Source of the DNA: Gammaproteobacteria bacterium
GTDB taxonomy: Bacteria > Pseudomonadota > Gammaproteobacteria > JAUHZG01
Length of the DNA: 42,322 nucleotides
NCBI GenBank assembly: GCA_030425845.1
Contig: JAUHZG010000003.1
Location: 1 to 42,322, forward strand
Direction: 5' to 3'
Part shown: piece after piece, positions 8,570 through 17,146 of the stretch
Position numbering within the stretch: the stretch's first letter is position 1
How the letters are laid out: every line of letters begins with the position of its first letter
Position numbers and translations under genes: made by a program
Notes under the pieces: model-generated
The model's input: the letters and a program-made list of their open reading frames with translations, nothing else
Databases searched by the model: none
Told to the model about the DNA's origin: nothing

Positions 8570-8797
8570 TTATTTAGCCGCGTCGTTTTTTGCTGAAGAG
8601 CGTTGATATTTTTGTTTGAATTTATCAACACGTCCTGCAGTATCGATGATTTTTTGCTTACCCGTGTAGAAAGGATGGCATTCAGAGCATACATCAATGG
8701 TCAAATCGTGACCGCAAGTAGAGCGGGTTTCGAATGTGTTACCACAGCTGCAGTTTACTTTGACTGTAGCGTAGTTAGGGTGAATAGCTGTTTGCAT
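8570..8797 (-). CDS. rpmE: 50S ribosomal protein L31, zinc type
   Basis: A 75-residue L31 that contributes to the bridge between ribosomal subunits. It is the C+ (zinc-binding) paralogue: Cys16, Cys18, Cys37 and Cys40 are all present, at the positions seen in Escherichia coli RpmE. The fold signature [12 protein letters not shown] is intact. The C-terminus is Lys/Ser/Ala-rich. It is monocistronic, with GAGGT before the ATG. A zinc-free paralogue would be expected elsewhere only if the organism has a zinc-starvation response; none is in this window. Confidence 0.97.
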   Translation of the reverse strand: MQTAIHPNYATVKVNCSCGNTFETRSTCGHDLTIDVCSECHPFYTGKQKIIDTAGRVDKFKQKYQRSSAKNDAAK

Positions 8798-8960
8798 GGC
8801 TTACCTCAAGCGTCTCTATAGTTTCATCTAAACATTTTGTCGGGCGCATATTATCCGACAGAGACCTTTTGATCAAGTTATTTGCGATATAAGAGGACAA
8901 AGCTAGCTAAGATCGTATCGCTTAAGTAGGGTGCGGGTCGAATTTAGGTCGATGTGCCTG

Positions 8961-9725
8961 TTATTCGAATACTGCAACGACCGGTGCGTGGTCAGATGGG
9001 CGTTCTAGCTTGCGAGGTTCCTTATCCACAGCACAAATTGAGCAGCTTTGGGCCAGTGCTTCACTCGCGAGGATAAGATCAATGCGTAAACCATGGTTGC
9101 GGCGAAAACCACCGCCACGATAATCCCACCAGCTGTAGGTTTTTTCTTCTTGAGGAAAAAGGCGAAAACAATCTTTAAAACCTAGCGCTAGTAGGTTTTG
9201 CAGTGCATCTCTTTCTGCGTCACTGACCAATACCGAGCCTTCCCAGGCTTTAGGATCGTGAACATCGTCATCCTCTGGGGCGATGTTGAAATCGCCTAAT
9301 ATGATGATTTTATTATGTTTCTTAGTGAGTTCAGCGACGGTTTGAGTAATGGCGCTAAGCCAGGTGAGCTTATAGTCGTACTTGTCTGAGCCAACCGCAC
9401 TGCCATTGGGTACATAGAGGTTGAGAACATACACCTCATCTATCAACGCTCCTAAGATGCGCCTTTGTGGATCATCAAGGGCGTGTGCCTCAGTAATCAC
9501 TTCGTGAATAGGGGAGCGGCTAATGAGCGCCACACCATTGTATGTCTTTTGACCGCTAAAGCTCACGTGATAGCCTAACTCGGTGAATGCTTCTTCCGGA
9601 AAGTCTGCATCAATGACTTTCGTTTCTTGTAGTGCCAAAATATCGGCGTCATGCGTGCCTAACCAGTCCAAAACGTGGGGTAACCTAACGCGCAAAGAGT
9701 TTACATTCCAGGTAGCAATTCGCAT
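8961..9725 (-). CDS. xthA: Exodeoxyribonuclease III / AP endonuclease
   Basis: A 254-residue Mg2+-dependent AP endonuclease and 3'-5' exonuclease of base-excision repair. Catalytic and metal residues are in place: Glu34 (LALQETK), Tyr104 (YVPNGS), Asp145 and Asn147 (LGDFNIAP), Asp216 (LRIDLIL), and Asp245-His246 (SDHAPVV). A GGAGG sequence precedes the ATG. This is the first of two family members in the window; the other at 16050 belongs to a different branch, so neither is a recent duplicate of the other. It is divergent from the HDOD gene, and the two start 76 bp apart. Confidence 0.95.
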   Translation of the reverse strand: MRIATWNVNSLRVRLPHVLDWLGTHDADILALQETKVIDADFPEEAFTELGYHVSFSGQKTYNGVALISRSPIHEVITEAHALDDPQRRILGALIDEVYVLNLYVPNGSAVGSDKYDYKLTWLSAITQTVAELTKKHNKIIILGDFNIAPEDDDVHDPKAWEGSVLVSDAERDALQNLLALGFKDCFRLFPQEEKTYSWWDYRGGGFRRNHGLRIDLILASEALAQSCSICAVDKEPRKLERPSDHAPVVAVFE

Positions 9726-9801
9726 TGGGGACCTCCATTTGGTCTATTATATAAGATAAGAGTTAAGCAACGGCGTAGGCGTCACGCCAATAGGAGGCAT
9801 T

Positions 9802-11199
9802 ATGTCTGAAAAGGAGTTAGTGACACAACTGCTTAAGAAGCAAAACATTGCGTTTAGCATGTGTGAGCCGGAGAATCTCATGGCCAGTGCATCGACGAAT
9901 TTGATGTTATTGGCAACGGGTGTGTTAATACAAGATGATTATGCACCGGTTATGCTGTATGTACCCGCTGACGCCCTAATTGATATTGAGCGATTGTCTG
10001 CAGCGACGAAAAAATCCTATAGCCCCATTGCAACGAGTATTGTCGAAGCGAAGTATGTGAGAACGTTCCCGCAGAAGTTTCCACCTGTTGCAGAGTTGTT
10101 CCAAGCAAAAGTCATCGCGGACGAGAGTCTAAAGCGTTGTGATGATTTATGCTTTGCGTTGGACAATGGTAGTTGCTTTGTTCGCATCCCTAAAGACGAG
10201 TTTACTCAACTTGTACCGGAAGATGGCTGGTATGACTTTGTCTTTAACCCGTTAGAGTATGCGGCGCGATCCACAGAACAAAAAAACGAAGCGTTGACCT
10301 CTTTTCTTGGAGTGACTCATTATACAGAGACAAGTTTAAAAGAAGATATCGAGCAGACGCATGAATTGCCGGTAATGTCACAGACAGCGCGTGAAATTCT
10401 ACGTATTCAATCTGATCCTGGGGCAGAGATTGAAGATCTGGCTAAGGTTGTGGAGCAAAGTCCAACGTTAGCTGCCCAAGTCATTAAATGGGCGAACTCG
10501 CCGTATTATGGTTATCCTGGTGGCGTGAAATCGGTAGGCGATGCCATTATCAAAGTATTGGGTTTTGATTTGGTATTAAACCTCGCTTTAGGTTTGGCCT
10601 TGGGAGATAAGTTTAAAACACCGATTGATGGGCCCATTGGTCTGAATAACTTCTGGAAACATGCGTTATATACGGCCGCATTACAGGAACGCCTGGTGAA
10701 GCTAATGCCAGCAAAGTGTCGGCCTAAGATGGGGATCGCGTATCTTACCGGACTACTACATAACTTTGGTTACTTGTTATTAGGAGAGCTTTATCCTGCG
10801 CATTTCGATAAGTTGAATACGTTATTGGAAGCGAATCCTCATCTAACGCAAGTGCATATGGAAGATTATGTGCTTGGGGTGCGCCATACTGAACTAGGGG
10901 CTTGGCTACTAGAAGCGTGGAGCATGCCTGACGAAGTGATTGATTGTAATCGTTACCATCATCATGGATTGGAGCACTATCCTGAGGAAGCGACTTGCTT
11001 GGTATTGGTTAATACGGCTATCACGATTTTACGTCAATATGAAATAGGGGATGCGTCGACCAATGTGATCCCAGAAGAAAACTTGAAGTATCTGAAAATT
11101 TCGCGCGACAAGCTAGAAGAGTCACTCACTGAGTTTGAAGAAGAGTTCGAGTGCTTACAAGAGATAGCACAGCAGTTGGTGAAAGCGGCGACGGCTTAA
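9802..11199 (+). CDS. YbaK-like domain fused to HDOD signalling domain
   Basis: A 465-residue cytoplasmic protein with two parts. Residues 1-150 resemble the YbaK/ProX aminoacyl-tRNA deacylase fold (TFPQKFPPVAELF followed by VIADESL). Residues about 185-400 form an HDOD domain: ELPVMSQTAREILRI, then VEQSPTLAAQVIKWANSPYYG and GLLHNFGYLLLGEL. HDOD domains are HD-like helical domains without catalysis that couple signals to other proteins; here the HD doublet is His-Asn near residue 318. The N-terminal domain may likewise be only a sensor. AGGAGG precedes the ATG. Output partners are unknown. A palindromic repeat begins at its stop codon. Confidence 0.85.
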   Translation: MSEKELVTQLLKKQNIAFSMCEPENLMASASTNLMLLATGVLIQDDYAPVMLYVPADALIDIERLSAATKKSYSPIATSIVEAKYVRTFPQKFPPVAELFQAKVIADESLKRCDDLCFALDNGSCFVRIPKDEFTQLVPEDGWYDFVFNPLEYAARSTEQKNEALTSFLGVTHYTETSLKEDIEQTHELPVMSQTAREILRIQSDPGAEIEDLAKVVEQSPTLAAQVIKWANSPYYGYPGGVKSVGDAIIKVLGFDLVLNLALGLALGDKFKTPIDGPIGLNNFWKHALYTAALQERLVKLMPAKCRPKMGIAYLTGLLHNFGYLLLGELYPAHFDKLNTLLEANPHLTQVHMEDYVLGVRHTELGAWLLEAWSMPDEVIDCNRYHHHGLEHYPEEATCLVLVNTAITILRQYEIGDASTNVIPEENLKYLKISRDKLEESLTEFEEEFECLQEIAQQLVKAATA

Positions 11200-11255
11200 C
11201 GCGCAGCGCGTGCTCTACCATTGTCTGGTAGGTTACGCACGTTGTGCTAACCTAC
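11196..11255. repeat. Double GGTAG-family palindromic repeat
   Basis: Two adjacent units. The first, 11196-11219, overlaps the HDOD stop codon; read on the minus strand it is GGTAGAG...GCGCTGCGCGTTAA and matches 1149-1178 and 17021-17045. The second, 11228-11255, is a hairpin with arms GTAGGTTA and TAACCTAC and an inner GCAC/GTGC stem. It shares the 16 bases ACGCACGTTGTGCTAA with 31234-31256. Confidence 0.7.
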
Positions 11256-11327
11256 TGGCGGTTTGACACTAAAGAGTAATCCTTCGATAATCCCTCATTA
11301 TCCAAACCACAAGACAAAGGCAATCAT

Positions 11328-11687
11328 ATGAACTTCGATGAACTTGCGTTAAATGCAATCATGGGTATTTGGGATTATCATCCTGACGAGCAAACCTTAA
11401 TTTTTAAAATGAGCACAGCGCCTGAACTTCGTGAAAAAAAGTTGCTAGTTGAAGATGATTGCCTATCCCCAGCGTTTAAACTAGCGGTAAAAAAGCAACT
11501 GGGTAATACAGTCTTGGCGAATGTTGTTGGGCCTTTTGGTGATGATGACATTTTTAGTGGTTATGAGTCGGGTGGCCAAGTCATTTACTGTATTGAGCTA
11601 TGCGGCGTGACTGAGTCTAATGTCGACGCACTGAAAAGTATTGATGGGGTGACCATTCGTCGTCTTGTGGAAGAAGACGACGAGTAA
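11328..11687 (+). CDS. Small acidic cytoplasmic protein, unknown
   Basis: A 119-residue soluble protein without signal peptide or membrane span, ending in an acidic tail (RRLVEEDDE). I recognise no domain. The sequence alternates short strands and helices (LIFKMS, GGQVIYCIELCGVTE), suggesting a small alpha/beta fold. AAAGG lies about eight bases upstream of the ATG, supporting a real gene. It follows the HDOD gene on the same strand but is separated by the double palindrome, so it is probably transcribed on its own. Confidence 0.6.
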   Translation: MNFDELALNAIMGIWDYHPDEQTLIFKMSTAPELREKKLLVEDDCLSPAFKLAVKKQLGNTVLANVVGPFGDDDIFSGYESGGQVIYCIELCGVTESNVDALKSIDGVTIRRLVEEDDE

Positions 11688-11728
11688 GCTAGCACTACGC
11701 GCTAATGGACTCCCCTTTTCTTACTAAC

Positions 11729-12058
11729 CTAAAACTGCTCCGGTCCATAAGCGATCACGGGGCGGTTGCGTAACTCGGGATTGTTTTTGTACAAATCGTA
11801 TTTCCCGAGAAAATCGTAACAATTACGGAACCCACTTCGCCAAATGCAAACTTTGCCGGCTTCGGTATGATGGGTTTGCATGTCACGTTGGGTTGGGTGG
11901 TGAATAAAACTAGCGCCAACGTACAGGGAATCGGTCAAATCTTTTTGGGTTATACCCATGGTTGGGTCGTAAGGGGGTAAGTTATAGTTATTGTGGTACC
12001 ACTTAACACAACCGCTGAGTGAGAAAGTGGCGAGAAGAAGAAGAAGTGCTTTTTTCAC
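11729..12058 (-). CDS. Putative lipoprotein
   Basis: A 109-residue protein with a classic lipoprotein signal: KK, a Leu-rich h-region, and lipobox LSGC with the acceptor Cys at residue 17. The mature part is Tyr/Asn/His-rich, with two further Cys residues (CIW and NCY) that could form a disulfide in the periplasm. The start codon is GTG at 12058. I recognise no family. It is convergent with the gene at 11328. Confidence 0.7.
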   Translation of the reverse strand: MKKALLLLLATFSLSGCVKWYHNNYNLPPYDPTMGITQKDLTDSLYVGASFIHHPTQRDMQTHHTEAGKVCIWRSGFRNCYDFLGKYDLYKNNPELRNRPVIAYGPEQF

Positions 12059-12223
12059 AGGTGTTAATCCCTAACTGACAGTCCTTTATTCGGTAGTGTA
12101 GCACAAGTACTTATGAGAGTGTCACTATCTTATGCTATGCTATTCCCTTTGCTAGAGATCCCGCAAATGAAAGGTGAGTGGGAACATAGCTATCTGTTTC
12201 TGTGAAGTTTTTTAAGGATGACA

Positions 12224-14254
12224 ATGGAGCTTGAAGCGGCATTACAGAATGCAGGGGTTGAGTCTTGTGAAGCGGTGCGTTTGTGCCAAGAAGTCGCTGC
12301 ATTATCGGATAAAAAATCACCAGAGTCCCTCTGGCAAGCGCTGTGTGAAGGTTCTCTCCATCCAGCATTACCTTTTACTGCGCACTTGGTGCTTTATGAG
12401 TATGTCTATGGGCAGGATAAATCCAAGGAATTTACGGCTCCGATTTGGTTGCCCAAAGAAGCGCAGAGTTCACGAACGCATTTACAGGCCGCAATGAAAG
12501 AGTCTGGTGTCTCAACGGTCGTGGCCTATCAACAATATATAACTGAGCAGCGCGGCGCATTTTGGGAACAAACATTAACGCGCCTGAAAGTTGTGTTGAA
12601 AAAACCTTTTTTGCAGATCATGGGAAGTGAGCACTCGGTGGATCAACCCGAGTGGTTGCAAGGTGCGACGTTAAATATCGTCGATTCGTGTTTAAGACAA
12701 AGCGATGAGGTGGCTATCGTCTCTGCGTCACCTGCTGGCCCACTGACGACGATGAGCTATAGAGAGCTTAGTGCATTGACGAATCGGGTTGCTAATGGAC
12801 TGAAAGAGGCTGGCTTTACGCCGGGCGATGCTATTGGTATTGATATGTTTATGCATGCAGAATCAGTGGCTATTTATCTTGGGATCATCAAAGCTGGCTG
12901 TGTTGCGGTATCGATTGCCGATAGTTTTGCTCCTGATGAAATTGCCACACGATTACAGATAGCGAATGCTAAAGGGATCTTCACTCAAGATGTGATTGCG
13001 CGTGGTGGTAAGATGCTCCCGCTGTATGACAAAGTCATTCAAGCGAACGCGCCAAAAGCGATAGTGATTCGATATGATAGTGACAGTTGTTTGCGTGACG
13101 GTGATAGGTGGTTTGACGATTTTCTTAGTGAGAATCCCGAATGTGAGAGTGTCGCCTGCCAACCTTGTGAACCCTGTAATATTTTATTTTCTTCGGGGAC
13201 GACAGGAACTCCTAAGGCTATTCCCTGGACGCATACGACACCACTCAAGCCGGCCAGTGATGCGTATTATCATCACGACATTCATCCTGGGGATGTGTTA
13301 GCGTGGCCGACGAACTTAGGATGGATGATGGGGCCGTGGTTGATTTTCGCAGCCTTGATAAATCGTGCCAGTATCGCTTTGTATGGGGATGTGCCGGTTG
13401 GTGAGAACTTTGGACGCTTTGTCGAGCAAGCGGGTGTGACGATGTTAGGCTTGGTACCAACTTTGGTAGCGAATTGGCGCAACAGTGGTGCGATGTTAGG
13501 GTGTGACTGGTCGGCGATAAAGTGTTTTAGTTCTACCGGTGAATGTTCTAGTCCTGAAGACATGATGTACCTTTCTATGTTGGCGGGGTACAAACCGATT
13601 CTCGAATACTGTGGTGGCACTGAAATTGGCGGGGCTTATGTTACCTCCACCTTGTGTGAGCCAAACATTCCTTCGTGCTTTTCCACCCCAACATTGGGTT
13701 TAGATTTAGTGTTGCTTGATGAACAAGGTAAAGAAAGCACGCAAGGGGAAGTCGCGCTGATCCCGCCGTCGATAGGTATGTCAGAAACCTTGCTAAATAG
13801 GGATCATCATGCCGCTTACTATGCGGATATGCCAAAGAGCGCGCAGGGAATGATATTACGTCGTCATGGTGATGAGTTAATTCGACTGGAAAATGGTTAT
13901 TATCGTGCGCTGGGTAGAGTGGATGACACGATGAATTTAGGCGGTATTAAAACCAGCTCAGCTGAAATTGAGCGTTGTACGATGACGGTTGCCAGCGTGC
14001 AAGAAGCGGCAGCGATTAGTGTTGCGCCCAAGGGGGGCGGACCTAGTTTGTTGGTCCTGTATCTTGTCTTGACCCAAGCGGCTGATGTGGATACAAAAGC
14101 TCTCCACCAAACAATTCAGCGAGAAATAGCAACACATTTAAATCCATTGTTTAAAGTGCACGAATGCAAAGTCGTTGACTCACTGCCGCGAACGGCGTCG
14201 AATAAAATTATGCGACGGACCTTACGAGAGAGTTATGAGTCACAAAGACAGTGA
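12224..14254 (+). CDS. Acyl-/acetate-CoA ligase, AAE17-like
   Basis: A 676-residue ANL-superfamily enzyme that would activate a carboxylic acid to acyl-AMP and then acyl-CoA. Hallmarks are the phosphate loop LFSSGTTGTPKAIPWTH (near residue 320), the aromatic/Thr motif YCGGTEIGG, the hinge LGRVDDTMNLGGIK, and the C-terminal catalytic lysine in RTASNKIMRR. An extended N-terminal region of about 150 residues precedes the core, as in acetoacetyl-CoA synthetase and plant acyl-activating enzyme 17/18 types. An earlier ATG at 12218 directly abuts the AAGG, so the ATG at 12224, five bases after AAGGA, is the better start. It overlaps the EamA gene by 20 bp. Confidence 0.85.
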   Translation: MELEAALQNAGVESCEAVRLCQEVAALSDKKSPESLWQALCEGSLHPALPFTAHLVLYEYVYGQDKSKEFTAPIWLPKEAQSSRTHLQAAMKESGVSTVVAYQQYITEQRGAFWEQTLTRLKVVLKKPFLQIMGSEHSVDQPEWLQGATLNIVDSCLRQSDEVAIVSASPAGPLTTMSYRELSALTNRVANGLKEAGFTPGDAIGIDMFMHAESVAIYLGIIKAGCVAVSIADSFAPDEIATRLQIANAKGIFTQDVIARGGKMLPLYDKVIQANAPKAIVIRYDSDSCLRDGDRWFDDFLSENPECESVACQPCEPCNILFSSGTTGTPKAIPWTHTTPLKPASDAYYHHDIHPGDVLAWPTNLGWMMGPWLIFAALINRASIALYGDVPVGENFGRFVEQAGVTMLGLVPTLVANWRNSGAMLGCDWSAIKCFSSTGECSSPEDMMYLSMLAGYKPILEYCGGTEIGGAYVTSTLCEPNIPSCFSTPTLGLDLVLLDEQGKESTQGEVALIPPSIGMSETLLNRDHHAAYYADMPKSAQGMILRRHGDELIRLENGYYRALGRVDDTMNLGGIKTSSAEIERCTMTVASVQEAAAISVAPKGGGPSLLVLYLVLTQAADVDTKALHQTIQREIATHLNPLFKVHECKVVDSLPRTASNKIMRRTLRESYESQRQ

Positions 14255-15104
14255 GTTGCGTAAAGGGATTTTCTTTATACTACTTTACGCGATATGTTCT
14301 GCGAGTTTTGGGACGGCGATCAAAGCGGGGTTACACACAACCACATTCGTACCATTGACCTTTGTTTGTTACTTGACGTCATTGAGCTTTGCCCTCGTGT
14401 ATATCATCGTCACGGGTAAGCTTGGCGATCTATTTTGTCGGGCTAATCTTCGCTTGCTAATCGTGCGTGGGGTGCTAGGGTCCTTGCAAGTCTTGCTATT
14501 TATGGCCTCATTAAAGTCTATTACCTTGTTACAAGCCTTATTGTTACGAAATACCGCCCCGCTGTGGTTACCTCTTTTAACACGTTTGATTTTGCCGCAT
14601 GAGAAGTCTCAAGTGAAATGGCTGGCCTTGTTGGTTGGCTTTGTTGGTACAGCGCTGATTATTCACCCGCATGCATTGACTCAAAACGTGGGAGTCTTGT
14701 TAGCGTTGCTTGCTGGTTTGACAATCGCACTTGCATCGATATTTACGCGCAAGCTAAATAACCATCAAGAGTCGTTTATTAAGATCATGTTCTACACTTT
14801 TTTGATGCCGGTGGTGGCACTCGTTCTACCGTTCACCTGGTTGACGGTACCCCCCTCATTTACCGGAGTGTGGCTAGCGCTTGTGGCTGGCGTCGTTATG
14901 TTTGTGATGTTACGTTTTTTCATCGAGGCTTACCGGCATGCTACTCCCGTGGTGCTAGCGCCGTTTGCTTATAGTTCGTTTTTGTTTGCTGGGATGTTCG
15001 ACTGGATATTTTTCAACGATGTGCCTTCTTGGCTTACCCTGGGGGGCGCCGCGCTTATTATCACTGGTTGTTTGCTAGCGAACAGCCAAAGTGGTGAAGT
15101 CTGA
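14235..15104 (+). CDS. EamA-family (DMT) transporter
   Basis: A 289-residue inner-membrane protein with ten predicted spans and the internal two-fold EamA repeat. SITLLQALLLRNTAPLWLPL marks the end of the first half and HATPVVLAPFAYSSFLFAG the second. Such DMT proteins export metabolites or amino acids; the substrate here is unknown. An upstream in-frame ATG (14175) lies deep inside the ligase gene; the ATG at 14235, with a GAGAG stretch before it, gives the family-length protein. The 20-bp overlap with the CoA ligase implies translational coupling and perhaps a shared substrate. Confidence 0.85.
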   Translation: MSHKDSELRKGIFFILLYAICSASFGTAIKAGLHTTTFVPLTFVCYLTSLSFALVYIIVTGKLGDLFCRANLRLLIVRGVLGSLQVLLFMASLKSITLLQALLLRNTAPLWLPLLTRLILPHEKSQVKWLALLVGFVGTALIIHPHALTQNVGVLLALLAGLTIALASIFTRKLNNHQESFIKIMFYTFLMPVVALVLPFTWLTVPPSFTGVWLALVAGVVMFVMLRFFIEAYRHATPVVLAPFAYSSFLFAGMFDWIFFNDVPSWLTLGGAALIITGCLLANSQSGEV

Positions 15105-15257
15105 CTCGATTAATCAATGGGTTAAGAGTTGACCCTAATCATTTTATCTCAAAATCAATGACCTGCCGGTCGAATGTTGCAAGACACTGTGTTTTCAATT
15201 AAATTGCGTGATATTAAAGCAATAATGCAATAAAGCGATGACATAAGCGAGTGTGCC

Positions 15258-16037
15258 ATGGCAGCAGATGGTCAAATTACACAAGAAATAGGTGGGAATA
15301 TCCACACAGACGGTGGGGGCGTTGATCTTGAAAAAGTTCTTACCGATCTACAGTATTGTGTAACCTGTTTTACTCAAGCGGAGATGATAGATTGCCTTAT
15401 GGTGGGTGAAGATGGTGGGGATGGTTGTTCGCGAGCCTCCAAGAAGATAAGAATTCCACAGCTAGCTGATGAAGAATTACTGAGGCAGTTAACAAAGTAT
15501 AAAGCTTTTTCAGATGCTCTGTATGTAGAGCAGTCCTCGCAAGTTGCTCCGATTGAATTCACTGTCGATGATCAAACTGTTACATGTCATGCAGTGATGA
15601 TGGGTAGTACTGTATTTGGAGCGACTTTAATTTTACTTGAAGATGACTGGTTCGAGCGGTTAGCGAACAAACTCCGCTTATGGCTTGAGCAGGCAGCACA
15701 TGACTTCAATGAAAATACGAATGAGCACACTTCATTACGTGAAATGACTGAAACGTTAAATAAGGAGCATGATGAAAGTGGTAGAGCGATACCCACTAAA
15801 AAGAGAGTTTTACAAGTTGCCAAGAAATTTACTAAAGATTTTTCAGATCATCGAACGAATCGTTATATTCGCTTAGCTTTGCTCGTTTTGGCAGGGCTTC
15901 CTGCAATAGGTTATGCGATAGAGTCTCAAATTAATTATGGGACGCTTAAATTTTGGAAGACTGCTCCGTTTAGAGATCTCCATAGTGAGGCAGAGGAAAA
16001 GCTTGGTAAGTCTCCAAAAACGCTTTGCGCAGGTTAA
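15258..16037 (+). CDS. Orphan protein with one C-terminal membrane segment
   Basis: A 259-residue protein I do not recognise. There is no N-terminal signal. Residues 1-110 are acidic and Gly-rich, with Cys residues at 34, 37 and 46. A helical middle (150-195) is highly charged. A single hydrophobic segment (about 206-222, ALLVLAGLPAIGYAI) is followed by a 35-residue hydrophilic tail. Topology fits a tail-proximal membrane anchor. The composition resembles orphan or effector-like genes of host-associated bacteria, but nothing here proves secretion. The ribosome-binding site is weak. Confidence 0.6.
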   Translation: MAADGQITQEIGGNIHTDGGGVDLEKVLTDLQYCVTCFTQAEMIDCLMVGEDGGDGCSRASKKIRIPQLADEELLRQLTKYKAFSDALYVEQSSQVAPIEFTVDDQTVTCHAVMMGSTVFGATLILLEDDWFERLANKLRLWLEQAAHDFNENTNEHTSLREMTETLNKEHDESGRAIPTKKRVLQVAKKFTKDFSDHRTNRYIRLALLVLAGLPAIGYAIESQINYGTLKFWKTAPFRDLHSEAEEKLGKSPKTLCAG

Positions 16038-16049
16038 TTTGCTGGCCAC

Positions 16050-16820
16050 TTATTCCAACTCATAGTCCATCACCAACGGCGCGTGATCGGAGAACTTCTC
16101 CTCACGATAAATACTCGCATCACGTACCGCTTCGCGTAATCCAGGCGTCACGATTTGATAGTCAATCCGCCACCCAACATTATTCGCCCAGGCTTGGCCG
16201 CGATTGGACCACCAGGTGTACTGTTCGGGTTCTTGGTTGACAACACGAAAGGCATCGACATAACCAATATCATCAAAGAGTGTATCTAACCAGGCTCGTT
16301 CTTCGGGTAAGAAACCGGAGTTCTTTCTATTGGAGCGCCAGTTTTTCAGATCGATTTCTTTGTGGGCGATATTCCAGTCGCCACAGATAATAAATTCACG
16401 ACGTTTACGTTTGGCGGCTTTTAAGAGCTCAGCATAGGTGTCGAGAAAATCGTATTTGAGATTTTGCCGCTCTTCCCCGCTAGTGCCAGAAGGCAGGTAC
16501 AGAGAAGCAACGCTTAATCCATCATAATCAAATTGTATATAACGTCCTTCCGTATCGGCCAAATCAAACCCAAGCCCAGTGTGGATTTTTTTCGGTTCTT
16601 GCTTGGAGTAGATGGCAACACCACTGTAGCCTTTTTTGATAGCATCGAAGTAATGGCAGTGGTAACCCTTGGGGTGGAAGATGTTATCCGAGAGTTGGTC
16701 AATTTGTGCCTTGGTTTCTTGGATGCAGATGACGTCAGCTTTTTGCTTTGGTAACCAGTCAAAAAAGCCCTTTCGCGCTGCAGAGCGGATCCCGTTTGCA
16801 TTGAATGAAATGACTCGCAT
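16050..16820 (-). CDS. exoA: AP endonuclease of the ExoA/Crc branch
   Basis: A 256-residue exonuclease III-family protein closer to the Pseudomonas ExoA/Crc group than to XthA; compare LPSGTSGEERQNLKYDF and LGWRFDYQVLTPGLR-type blocks (here VGWRIDYQIVTPGLR). Unlike the RNA-regulatory Crc, every catalytic position is kept: Glu35, Tyr108, Asp148, Asn150, Asp220, Asp245 and His246. It should therefore be an active base-excision repair nuclease. A Met 20 codons upstream (16880) is in frame, but AGGAG lies seven bases before the Met at 16820 and homology begins there. It is convergent with the orphan gene at 15258. Confidence 0.92.
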   Translation of the reverse strand: MRVISFNANGIRSAARKGFFDWLPKQKADVICIQETKAQIDQLSDNIFHPKGYHCHYFDAIKKGYSGVAIYSKQEPKKIHTGLGFDLADTEGRYIQFDYDGLSVASLYLPSGTSGEERQNLKYDFLDTYAELLKAAKRKRREFIICGDWNIAHKEIDLKNWRSNRKNSGFLPEERAWLDTLFDDIGYVDAFRVVNQEPEQYTWWSNRGQAWANNVGWRIDYQIVTPGLREAVRDASIYREEKFSDHAPLVMDYELE

Positions 16821-17146
16821 ACTGATCTCCTGTGAAGTTCGTGTAGGCGCCAGTAAACACTGTGCTAAACAGAGGGTCAAGTGCTTCGTATTTTTTGCGT
16901 CTTACAACGCTTTGCTTTACAGTGATCAGGAGAGAGGCCGCTGTTATCGGGGAGTACCTTTAGACTCGCTTCAGCGCAGGGGATTGATGTAGAGTAGGTT
17001 AGCCGGTAGGGCGTAACCATGGTAGCTCAAGCGCTGCGCGCTAATTCCTCCCTACGTGGGTAGTGTTGTTAATTGTGCCAATAGGTATAGATGTAAGCTA
17101 CCAACGGGTGGTAGCTCTCAATCAAGCATAATAAAGGAGAGTGGAT
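16821..17146. other. 326-bp gap between exoA and DUF4124 gene
   Basis: The gap separates divergent genes and must hold both promoters. From about 16994 it contains repeat-like sequence: GTAGGTTAGCC, GGGCGTAACC and then the GGTAGCT...GCGCGCTAA unit at 17021-17045. An open frame on the plus strand to 16992 is a continuation of the strand opposite exoA and has no support as a gene. Confidence 0.5.
17021..17045. repeat. GGTAG-family palindromic repeat
   Basis: The unit runs GGTAGCTCAAGCGCTGCG and on to CGCTAA. It is the reverse complement of the unit at 1149-1178 with three differences in the spacer. Flanking bases (GGGCGTAACC just before) also recur near 31209, suggesting that a longer composite repeat has partly decayed. 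Confidence 0.65.

Noticed and set aside
16669-16992. A 107-codon frame antisense to exoA
   Set aside because: It is mostly the opposite strand of a clear gene and no start signal supports it.
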